DNA of 64,000 nucleotides from Amantichitinum ursilacus (GTDB taxonomy: Bacteria; Pseudomonadota; Gammaproteobacteria; Burkholderiales; Chitinibacteraceae): positions 1 to 64,000 of the forward strand of contig NZ_LAQT01000004.1 in NCBI RefSeq assembly GCF_001294205.1, given 5' to 3'. Every line of letters begins with the position of its first letter. The first letter of the stretch is position 1. The notes below the pieces were generated by a model. It ran no database searches and was not told the origin of the DNA. It saw only the letters and a list, made by a program, of their open reading frames with translations. Of the stretch, positions 57,020 to 62,871 are shown one piece after another. A program made the position numbers and the translations under genes.

Positions 57020-57685
57020 AGTACGATGCAGCACGATTGTCGACGCCGCCGCGGCGGTCCGTGCGCGGCCAGAAGCGCGCCGCATTTCTCGCAAAGCGTC
57101 CCGCGATACCGAATAAGCCGACCTTAAAAAAATCGCCGCAATGGCCCCGCCCACCGCAATATCCGGCCAGCGCGAGGCAGATAGATACGTGGCCGCTGCC
57201 GCGAACAACACCCCCACATTAGCGATCAGATCATTACGCGAGCAGGCCCAGGTTGAACTCATATTCAGATTGTCAGCGCGATGACGGAACAACAATGCAA
57301 AGCAAATCAGATTGGCCGCCAGTGCCACTGCGCCCGTCAGACTCATGGTCACGGGATCCGGAACGACCGGGCTGAGCACCTTATGCAAGGCTTCGGCCAA
57401 TACGCCCAACCCGAACAGCAGCATGAAGCCGCCCTTGGCCAGCGCCGCCCTTGCCTGCCAACGCGCCGATCGGTTCAACACAAACAGGCTGAAGCCGTAC
57501 ACCATCGCGTCGCCGAACATGTCGAGCGCGTCGGCAAGCAACGACGTGGAATGACTCCACCATCCGGCAACACCTTCCAGCACAAACATGGCGGCATTGA
57601 TGCCCAGCACGGCCAGCAGAATGCGTCCGTGTTGGGCACGCAGGGCTGCAACCTCACAACTTTTTTCTTCGCAACAACTGGCCAT
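56990..57685 (-). CDS. Cation diffusion facilitator (metal efflux)
   Basis: A 231-aa inner-membrane heavy-metal exporter, with five to six predicted membrane segments. The ATG at 57685 (MASCCEEKSCEVAALRAQHGRILLAVLGINAAMFVLEGVAGW) begins with a cysteine-rich tail (CC...C) that could bind metal; a GTG four codons upstream is an alternative. Metal-site motifs are ADALDMFGDAMVYGFSLFV (helix 2) and SRNDLIANVGVLFAA (helix 5), where N replaces the usual H. It lacks the long cytoplasmic C-terminal domain of classic CDFs. Divergent from a MerR-family gene and preceded by a MerR-type promoter, it is likely induced by Cd, Pb or Zn. Confidence 0.88.
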   Translation of the reverse strand: MASCCEEKSCEVAALRAQHGRILLAVLGINAAMFVLEGVAGWWSHSTSLLADALDMFGDAMVYGFSLFVLNRSARWQARAALAKGGFMLLFGLGVLAEALHKVLSPVVPDPVTMSLTGAVALAANLICFALLFRHRADNLNMSSTWACSRNDLIANVGVLFAAAATYLSASRWPDIAVGGAIAAIFLRSAYSVSRDALREMRRASGRARTAAAASTIVLHRTSPVRPGAGE

Positions 57686-57715
57686 GGGTGGACTCACGCG
57701 GCAGGGATATGCTGA

Positions 57716-57746
57716 AGTAGAAACCCTGAAGCCACTTCAAGGTCAA
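57716..57746 (-). promoter_or_regulatory. MerR-type promoter/operator of the CDF gene
   Basis: On the minus strand TTGACC (-35, 57746-57741) and TCTACT (-10, 57721-57716) are separated by a 19-bp spacer, the overlong spacing typical of MerR-controlled promoters. Between them lies the inverted repeat ACCTTGAAG-TGG-CTTCAGGGT (57723-57743, one mismatch), matching CadR/PbrR/ZntR operator form. The start of transcription would fall about 24 bases before the CDF start codon. The merR gene itself starts ten bases away on the other strand. Confidence 0.85.
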
Positions 57747-57752
57747 GCCAGC

Positions 57753-58187
57753 ATGAAAATCGGAGCCCTCGCCCTGGCCGCTCATTGCACCACCGAAACC
57801 ATTCGATTTTATGAAAGCGCAGGCTTATTGCCGCCCCCCGCGCGCACGGCAGGCAATTACCGCCAATACGACGAGCAGCATCTGGACCGGCTGCGCTTTA
57901 TTCGCAATTGCCGCGCGCTGGATATGACACATGCTGAAATCAAAACGCTGCTGCAATTGAGAGATATGCCGACTTCCGAATGCGGGCCGGTTAATGCGCT
58001 TATTGATCAACACCTGGCCGTCATTGATCGCCGCATTGCAGAACTACAGCATTTGCGCGCGGAAATCCGGGTTTTGCGTGACTGCTGCGTGGCGGTGCAC
58101 GAAGTTTCAGATTGCAAGATCTTGCAGGGTATTTCGGAGATGCCCGCCGATGCCCGGCTTGGCCGAGGCCGCGTGGGCAATACCTAG
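57753..58187 (+). CDS. MerR-family heavy-metal-responsive regulator (CadR/PbrR-like)
   Basis: A 144-aa regulator. The start at 57753 gives MKIGALALAAHCTTETIRFYESAGLLPPPARTAGNYRQYDE, the MerR winged-helix signature. Effector-binding cysteines are visible: one in SECGPVNALIDQH (about residue 77), then RDCCVAVHEVSDCKILQG (about 111-121), the metal-loop arrangement of Cd/Pb/Zn sensors of the CadR/PbrR group. It should twist the divergent promoter to activate the CDF exporter. The stop is five bases before the left island repeat, whose hairpin can act as its terminator. Confidence 0.93.
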   Translation: MKIGALALAAHCTTETIRFYESAGLLPPPARTAGNYRQYDEQHLDRLRFIRNCRALDMTHAEIKTLLQLRDMPTSECGPVNALIDQHLAVIDRRIAELQHLRAEIRVLRDCCVAVHEVSDCKILQGISEMPADARLGRGRVGNT

Positions 58188-58191
58188 AGGC

Positions 58192-58259
58192 AAAAAAGCC
58201 CGGAATAATCCCATTAATGGCGGGGTTTTCCGGGCTTTTGCGAAGTTTGGCGACTTCTG
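58192..58259. repeat. Left direct repeat of the island; terminator-like hairpin
   Basis: A hairpin beginning AAAAAAGCCCGGA and ending TTCCGGGCTTTT is followed by GCGAAGT, one variable base, then TGGCGACTTCTG. The right copy at 62468-62532 is the same apart from a few changes in the inner loop and one in the tail. The shared text TTCCGGGCTTTTGCGAAGT (58228-58246) plus TGGCGACTTCTG (58248-58259) goes beyond a generic terminator, which argues for a duplicated attachment or boundary sequence. It also serves as the merR terminator. Confidence 0.7.
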
Positions 58260-58299
58260 CGCAGGGCGCATTAAATGACTTTAATAACAGATGCTGATT

Positions 58300-58676
58300 G
58301 GAAATCCTTTTTCATCCTGGCTCTCAATGAGCTTGGCTGCGGCAGCTCGTCAGCCGCCAGGAGCTCATCCTGGTGCTCCTTGGACCACCTTCCAAAGGTT
58401 GACCGAAGACTGCGGGTACTGGCAAAGCGGATTGCCTCGCAAGATTGACATTTCTGATATTGGAATTGCTGATGGTGGCCCCTGGATGCAACCGTTCAAT
58501 TATTCCGATATCGCCCATAATCATCCCTGCCGAGTTCTACTGGGAAATCCCCTCGCAAGCAGGATTTGAAAGCGGATTTCGTACTCAGAAAATCAGTGTT
58601 TTATCGGAAAGACTGGACAAGCCAAAACATTCCACACCGTCTTACTAACAGGATTCTTGAGATGAAATTTTATTAG
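58300..58676 (+). pseudogene. Fragmented C-terminus of an unrecognised protein
   Basis: Three reading frames read in succession give one coherent protein end: TEDCGYWQSGLPRKIDISDI...PFNYSDIAH (to about 58515), then IIPAEFYWEIPSQAGFESGFRTQ...LSERLD (to about 58618), then NIPHRLTNRILEMKFY and a stop at 58674-58676. At least two frameshifts are needed and no start codon is visible, so this is a remnant. I do not recognise the family. Its position in front of toxin- and immunity-like genes suggests part of an older module of the island. Confidence 0.5.
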
Positions 58677-58743
58677 GCGGGCCACCGCGCTCGTCTGCAA
58701 GAAGTCACATGCATTTGCACCACTTGAACGAAAGGCACCATAA

Positions 58744-58953
58744 AGACCGCGTGAACACGCCCGAGGCGGTCCAGTTCGCATACGCGCCCACGTATTCATC
58801 GAGAATGTGGGAGATCGATATGGCGATGATCGTGGGTCAGATATCAACCTTTATCATGTCGATAATTTCCTGGGTGGCGGCAAAGAAGTAGTCCGCGTCT
58901 GGAAGCTCGGCCCGGTTAACGGCACATATCAAAAAATCAAATTTATAGGTTAA
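58744..58953 (+). pseudogene. C-terminal remnant of an unrecognised protein
   Basis: An open frame without an ATG start encodes a 69-residue C-terminus rich in charged and aromatic residues (IENVGDRYGDDRGSDINLYH, then FLGGGKEVVRVWKLGPVNG, ending KIKFIG). An overlapping 60-codon ATG frame at 58709-58891 is in a different phase and reads less like protein. The stop is four bases before the next ORF, which encodes an exported protein. That spacing resembles an effector gene followed by its immunity gene, with the effector now reduced to its tail. Confidence 0.4.
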
Positions 58954-58957
58954 TCAG

Positions 58958-59381
58958 ATGTTCAAACGATTTCTGTTTTGCTTTGTGCTGATGGCGGTGT
59001 CATCAATTTCGAATGCAAATGGCACTGTCGATTTCCAGACCGACATTATCCCATTGATAAACCAGAAGCCTTTCTTTGCAAAATTCCTGACCGATCACCT
59101 TGAGTTCTATCCTGCGGGTGACGCGATAACGATTGGCCGTGAAGTGAACCCCAATCTTGCGCTGGTGCGAATTGGCCCGTACACCCTGAACGCCCGTGAG
59201 AAGGGAAGCAAGGGACTATGACATTGAAGTCACCATCTACACGGTCACTCATTTTTTCCTGAAAAATGGCAAAGAAGTGAACGGGCCTCAAATCAAAGGC
59301 GTTGTTAAGTTCACGGAAGACTTCGACAGTATTGCTGTAGCAAAGTCAGAGACGCCAATGCGAGCGGACAAGGCAAACTGA
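58958..59381 (+). pseudogene. Small exported protein with a frameshift (immunity-like)
   Basis: The first frame starts at the ATG at 58958 with a clear signal peptide (MFKRFLFCFVLMAVSSISNANG) and runs to a stop at 59219-59221. A one-base change in the GGG at 59212-59214 joins it to the second frame, KDYDIEVTIYTVTHFFLKNGKEV..., ending at 59381. The joined protein is about 140 aa, periplasmic, with no family I recognise. Its size, export signal and position after a fragment at four bases make an orphan immunity protein plausible. Confidence 0.5.
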
Positions 59382-59607
59382 CCCTGCTCAATCGCCCGCG
59401 CGAAAAGTGCAAGAAACTGCAAGATTCCGCGCGAATCGCGCCCTCGCAAAACGGGCCGACCCGCCGCGCCAGCTAAAGGCGTTGGCCAAACTGCAAGACT
59501 GCAAGAAAAGTGCCCCATTTAGCGGGCAGGCGTGGCGGGGAGACGACTGCGCGCCACGGCGAAAGGACCAGCGCCGTTCGGCACCGTGGGGCCGCGGCTC
59601 AGGGCGT

Positions 59608-59779
59608 GATAAAAGCGAGCGCAGTTATTAACTCACACCGCTACGAGATCGAATTGCCCGACGGTTCAATCATTTCCGGCACGACCGACGAAGGCGGCTT
59701 GACCGATAAGGTTGCCGCTTCAAATGCAGGTCAGGCGAAGCTCAAGGTATTTGACTTTGAGGTAAGCGAAAATGACTAG
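59608..59779 (+). pseudogene. C-terminal remnant resembling a T6SS spike-protein tail
   Basis: An open frame whose last 50 residues read NSHRYEIELPDGSIISGTTD followed by EGGLTDKVAASNAGQAKLKVF. The pattern 'YEIELPDGS...G.TD..G.T' is a short beta-sandwich-like extension often seen at the end of VgrG/PAAR-type proteins; this comparison is from memory. No upstream domain remains in frame. About 230 bases before it (59382-59607) hold no credible gene. Confidence 0.35.
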
Positions 59780-59887
59780 GCGCGTATTGCACCGGCAAGC
59801 CGGCACGCTCACCCCAACCAGCGATGCCGCCCCATAAATGGCACGCGCTAACAATTTGCCGCAGTGACCGCATCGGATGTCTGACAT
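59720..59887 (-). CDS. Com-like small zinc-ribbon protein (possibly degraded)
   Basis: A 55-codon ORF starting at the ATG at 59887 with TAAGGA eight to thirteen bases upstream. It begins MSDIRCGHCGKLLAR, the start of the phage Mu Com family of translational activators (IRCxxCxKLL). The second cysteine pair, normally CPRC, is only PACRC here, so zinc binding is doubtful. It overlaps the 3' end of the fragment on the plus strand. A 22-bp palindrome lies 16 bases upstream. Confidence 0.4.
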   Translation of the reverse strand: MSDIRCGHCGKLLARAIYGAASLVGVSVPACRCNTRLVIFAYLKVKYLELRLTCI

Positions 59888-59902
59888 CAAAAGGTCCTTA
59901 GA

Positions 59903-59924
59903 AAATAGAACGATCGTTCTATTT
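59903..59924. promoter_or_regulatory. 22-bp perfect palindrome (TetR-type operator candidate)
   Basis: The half-site AAATAGAACGA is followed directly by its exact reverse complement TCGTTCTATTT. Perfect symmetry with no loop makes a dimeric repressor site far more likely than a terminator; the form resembles TetR-family operators. It sits upstream of the Com-like ORF (-) and about 240 bases upstream of the PAAR effector gene (+). No TetR gene is in the island. Confidence 0.65.
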
Positions 59925-60163
59925 AGCCACATCAGCGATTAGAGGGCTGGCGCGAAAGTGTCGGTGTCAGCCATCAAACTGCGCAGGCCATGCCAAGCGC
60001 TTCAGTGACTCGTGGAAGCGTTCTTGGAATGCCGTAGCGCAATGGAAGGAATCTTGCGCGCGACCGCTCGCTAGATCCGCGCTGCCGACGATCAGCGCAA
60101 ATTGACCCCCTGAACCAGCAGGCGCAACTTGCGCGTTTTGTAATGATTACAAACGCAATGGCT
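59925..60163. other. Upstream region of the PAAR effector gene
   Basis: About 240 bases without a credible gene. It contains short inverted segments (for example CGCAACTTGCG near 60,122) but no convincing promoter or ribosome binding site for the effector gene. Confidence 0.4.
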
Positions 60164-61051
60164 ATGAAGCGAATCATCCGCGTCGGCGACAGAACCGATC
60201 ACGGCGGCACGGTACTGGAGGGTTTCCCGGAGTGGGTTGTTGATGGCAAGGCGGCGTCAGGTGTCGGTCATCGGGGCACATGCCCGAAGTGCAAAAAGGA
60301 ATTCGTAATCGTCGAGGGCGCCCAGACCGTAATCGTGTTCGGTCGGGCCGTCGCACTGGAAGGCATGATGACGAGCTGCGGAGCAGTCCTGATTGCATCG
60401 CAAGACATGGCGACGGTCGACGTTTACTCGGCAGCGGCCGCTGGATCTTCTGCGGCGATATCGGGCGCCTACGCAGCGATGCCTCAGCGCGCTCAAGCGC
60501 GGCAGTTGACCGCCGCCGAACGCGCGCAAGAACGCCTCGAACGCGCTGAGCAGCGCCAAGCTGACCGCCGTGCTGAAAATGAGCAGTATCTTCTGAATCC
60601 GAACGTGAAGGCCTTGCTGGATACAATCGCGTGGGCGGAGGGTGGCGAATACAATTTCAAGTATGGTGCGAATCCCGGTAACGCGCCCCGCTGGAGGTTT
60701 GATGACTACAGCACGCATCCGGGCGTGGGCTTGGGAGGACGGATGACCGCAGCCGGTCGCTATCAGATTACGCAGCCGAGCTGGCATCAGAATGGTGCCA
60801 TCATGCAGGGGATTACCGATTTCAGTCCGCACTCTCAGGACTTGATGGCCGTCGAATTAATACGCTCCAATCACGTTCTTGATCGCTTGATTGCGGGCGA
60901 CCTGCCCGGAACACTGGATAAATGCTCGTTCACCTGGTCATCGTTGCCAAGGGGGCCGGGTTTACCGAATCGTTACCCGGGTCAACCCTACAAGCATTAC
61001 GAAGATGTACTGCACACCTTCATATCAAAGGGAGGCACCGTTTCGCAATGA
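60164..61051 (+). CDS. PAAR-domain protein with C-terminal lambda-endolysin-like muramidase (putative T6SS effector)
   Basis: A 295-aa protein from the ATG at 60164; in-frame ATGs at 60143 and 60158 would add a few residues. Residues 1-90 are a PAAR spike-tip domain (MKRIIRVGDRTDHGGTVLEG, GTCPKCKKEF, ALEGMMTSCGAVLIASQ). Residues 95-142 are an Ala/Arg/Glu-rich helical linker. Residues 146-295 match the phage lambda R endolysin (lytic transglycosylase, GH104): ALLDTIAWAEG with catalytic-type Glu159, DYSTHP, AAGRYQITQPSW, ITDFSPHSQDLMAVELI, LDKCSFTWSSLP, and a C-terminal FISKGGTV. Such a protein would sharpen the type VI spike and cleave peptidoglycan in the target periplasm. There is no signal peptide, as expected for a type VI cargo. 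The stop overlaps the next ATG. Confidence 0.88.
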   Translation: MKRIIRVGDRTDHGGTVLEGFPEWVVDGKAASGVGHRGTCPKCKKEFVIVEGAQTVIVFGRAVALEGMMTSCGAVLIASQDMATVDVYSAAAAGSSAAISGAYAAMPQRAQARQLTAAERAQERLERAEQRQADRRAENEQYLLNPNVKALLDTIAWAEGGEYNFKYGANPGNAPRWRFDDYSTHPGVGLGGRMTAAGRYQITQPSWHQNGAIMQGITDFSPHSQDLMAVELIRSNHVLDRLIAGDLPGTLDKCSFTWSSLPRGPGLPNRYPGQPYKHYEDVLHTFISKGGTVSQ

Positions 61052-61404
61052 TTCTTGCTGCACGCAGTATCTGTCTGGCAGTTGTGCTAATCGGTGCGCA
61101 GCCTGCTATAGCCTCTGACAATCCTTCGTGGCTGAACAAGCAGATGACGTTCAAGCAAGCTCGCCGCGCCATTTTGCGCGCTGGCTGGCAGCCGATCCGC
61201 TCCGATGATCGAGACCATGACTATGGTGTTGTCAGCGCGCTGCATCACAAGGGGGTGAAAGAGATCACCCAATGCTCAGAAGGCGAGAGTTTCTGCAACT
61301 TCTATTATCGTAAACAAAATGAATGCTTACGCCTGATCACCATTGGCGAACAACTGCCCGCCCTCAAGGTCTACGATTGGACCTCGGAGTGCCCTGACGA
61401 ATAG
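61048..61404 (+). CDS. Periplasmic protein, probable immunity to the PAAR-muramidase
   Basis: A 118-aa exported protein whose ATG overlaps the effector stop (ATGA, 61048-61051), so the two are translationally coupled. The signal peptide is MILAARSICLAVVLIGAQPAIA. The mature part begins SDNPSWLNKQMTFKQARRAIL and carries four cysteines (EITQCSEGESFCNFYY, NECLRL, TSECPDE) likely forming disulfides. I do not recognise a named family. A periplasmic, disulfide-bonded partner directly after a cell-wall-degrading toxin is what an immunity protein should look like; inhibition itself is inferred. Confidence 0.75.
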   Translation: MILAARSICLAVVLIGAQPAIASDNPSWLNKQMTFKQARRAILRAGWQPIRSDDRDHDYGVVSALHHKGVKEITQCSEGESFCNFYYRKQNECLRLITIGEQLPALKVYDWTSECPDE

Positions 61405-61420
61405 TGTGGCCCGGTGTTGG

Positions 61421-61468
61421 TCCACCGGTCAGTCCACCGGTCAGTCCACCGGTCCGTCCGCCGGTAGT
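61421..61468. repeat. Four tandem 12-bp repeats
   Basis: The unit TCCACCGGTCAG is repeated at 61421, 61433, 61445 and 61457, with the last two copies slightly changed (TCCACCGGTCCG, TCCGCCGGTAGT). Each contains the 6-bp palindrome ACCGGT or a variant. They lie just after the immunity gene stop and could be a binding-site array, or simply slippage products. Confidence 0.8.
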
Positions 61469-61536
61469 TGTTCCCGCCCGGCGTATGCTGAACCACACTG
61501 GGCCCTTCGCCACAGCAAACCAGGCGAGGCCACACG

Positions 61537-61749
61537 ATGGAAGCGATCAACTTTTCGCGACCCAGTGTCGAACGCATCATTCAGTCCATGCGCCAGCACA
61601 TCGCAGGTTTACCGATGGACAGCATGGACGAGCGGCTCGAGCTGGCCGCATGCGCGCACCTCAAAGCCTCTTTCGACAACGGGACGTCGCGCGGATGCCC
61701 ATTCTTGGTTTTTGGCAGATGCGCCAACCGACGGGAGAAATCCACGTAA
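61537..61749 (+). CDS. Unrecognised small ORF, probably the 5' end of a truncated gene
   Basis: A 70-codon ORF with GAGG about nine bases before the ATG at 61537. The first 50 residues (MEAINFSRPSVERIIQSMRQ..., with AACAHLKASFDNGT) look like a soluble helical protein. From about 61,687 the frame is the antisense of the integrase gene, so this is probably the start of a gene joined by recombination to the truncated integrase. The family is not recognised. Confidence 0.35.
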   Translation: MEAINFSRPSVERIIQSMRQHIAGLPMDSMDERLELAACAHLKASFDNGTSRGCPFLVFGRCANRREKST

Positions 61750-62380
61750 TGCCACTCGAGGGCGCATATCTCTCCCGCACGCATTCCGGTTTCAATCGCG
61801 AACAGCAAAGCCGCCCCGACCCGCGCCATCTGCGTGACGCACAATTCTTCGGCGCAATAGCCCGTCGCCAACGTTAGCCGCTCGATGTCATCAAGAGTAA
61901 CGCGCCGAGTGCGTGCCGGCGCTTGCGGGGGCCGCTCAACACTCGACATGGGATTTTCGGCAAGCCAGCGCCACTCACATACAGCGATTCCGCAGGCGTG
62001 TGACAGGCTGGCCCACTCGCGTCGCACGCTATTTGGCGTGACCTCTTTCAGGCGACGGTTGCGCAAATCCGCGAAGTGCTCCGGTCCAAGGTCTGGCAGA
62101 CGGATATTCGCAAGCTTTTCATCGCGCGCAATGCGTTGCATGCGAAGGGTGTCCGGCCGCGCCCCCGTTTGGTGGGAATCACTTCTTCGATATAACGTTC
62201 AAGCAATTCCCCAAAGGTGCGATTCGGTGCCGCGCCGCGTTTGCCGGCGGCAATATGGCTCTCTATCTTCGCCGCCCATGCAAGAGCTTCAGCTTTGGTG
62301 CGAAAGCTGTCAGAAACGTCAACCTCGCCTTTACGGATGCGAGCGCGATAGCGCCCAGCGCGCTTCTCAATGGTGGCCAT
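61581..62380 (-). pseudogene. Tyrosine recombinase (phage-type integrase), frameshifted and C-terminally truncated
   Basis: The start at 62380 (MATIEKRAGRYRARIRKGEVDVSDSFRTKAEALAWA) opens an integrase arm-binding domain. A one-base loss in the C run at 62162-62166 breaks the frame after IPTKRG; the continuation ARPDTLRMQRIARDEKL is in the next frame. Box I with its catalytic Arg (ALLFAIETGMRAGEICALEW) and the beta-hairpin Lys (LPKTKNGHPRDVPLS) are present, but the protein then ends at 61581 without the HxxR box and catalytic Tyr. It cannot be active. It points away from tRNA-Leu, the typical position of a tRNA-associated integrase. Confidence 0.88.
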
Positions 62381-62467
62381 CTTTTTTAGGACAACCAGTG
62401 GGACAAATTTGGGACAAGGCAGAGTGTAAAACGGGGGAAAACTGCGGTAAATAATGGCCGTAAAAGT

Positions 62468-62532
62468 AAAAAAGCCCGGAAACCCGTCAATGACGGGGCT
62501 TTCCGGGCTTTTGCGAAGTCTGGCGACTTCTG
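62468..62532. repeat. Right direct repeat of the island; terminator of tRNA-Leu
   Basis: The hairpin AAAAAAGCCCGGAAA ... TTCCGGGCTTTT, with an inner stem CCCGTC / GACGGG, is followed by GCGAAGTC-TGGC-GACTTC, itself a 6-bp inverted repeat. It starts just after the tRNA-Leu 3' end (minus strand) and matches the left repeat at 58192-58259. It can terminate tRNA transcription. Confidence 0.72.
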
Positions 62533-62536
62533 TGTC

Positions 62537-62621
62537 TGGTGCGAGCGGGGAGACTCGAACTCCCACGCCTTTCGACACTGGAACCTAAATCCAGGGCGTC
62601 TACCAATTCCGCCACGCTCGC
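62537..62621 (-). tRNA. tRNA-Leu (TAG)
   Basis: An 85-nt tRNA including CCA, with a long variable arm as expected for leucine. The acceptor GCGAGCG pairs with CGCTCGC, the D-arm has GTGGCGGAATTGGTAGACGC, the anticodon stem CTGGA / TCCAG encloses TTTAGGT with anticodon TAG (reads CUA and related codons), and the T-arm has GAGTTCGAGTCTC. It is intact despite the adjacent integration. Confidence 0.97.
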
Positions 62622-62871
62622 ATTGCCTTGTGCACCCGTTGCCGGGATGTCAAAACGGTCTGGCACCTACTTGTAAAGCCGTCCGCGCCGACCGCCGTTT
62701 TCAGGCAGACCGGGAGTATAAAGGATATGTCGCACCAAAAACAAACGCTGCGCTCGCCCCTGCTGGCCGCGCGCGGTTTATGGCATACTCGCGCCGTCAA
62801 ACGGGGCTAAACTCCACGCCGATCTATAGTAAGCAAAGGCTGGCTTTTTTGCCGCATTCATCCTGCATTGA
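62622..62871. other. Intergenic region between tRNA-Leu and gspL
   Basis: About 250 bases containing the promoters of tRNA-Leu (-) and of the gsp genes (+). I see no credible gene; a 60-codon frame at 62628-62810 has no ribosome binding site. No obvious consensus promoter for gspL. Confidence 0.4.

Larger units (their letters stand above)
58192..62532. mobile_element. Small degraded genomic island next to tRNA-Leu
   Basis: About 4.3 kb bounded by imperfect direct repeats, with the right one just downstream of tRNA-Leu and a phage-type integrase beside it, the usual arrangement of a tRNA-associated island. Contents from left to right: several frameshifted fragments, a Com-like zinc-ribbon ORF with an upstream palindrome, a PAAR-muramidase effector with an immunity-like gene, 12-bp tandem repeats, a truncated ORF and the broken integrase. 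The sequence is visibly less G+C-rich and less densely coding than the flanking core genes. The chromosome resumes with gspL on the far side of the tRNA. Confidence 0.72.

Noticed and set aside
58709-58891. 60-codon ATG-initiated ORF ending in a hydrophobic segment
   Set aside because: The overlapping frame ending at 58953 reads as a much better protein tail and is spaced like an operon with the next gene. The ATG frame is probably its shadow.
59510-59607. Longer reading of the spike-tail fragment from an upstream ATG
   Set aside because: The extra N-terminal residues are low-complexity Arg/Ala/Gly with no pattern, and no ribosome binding site is visible.
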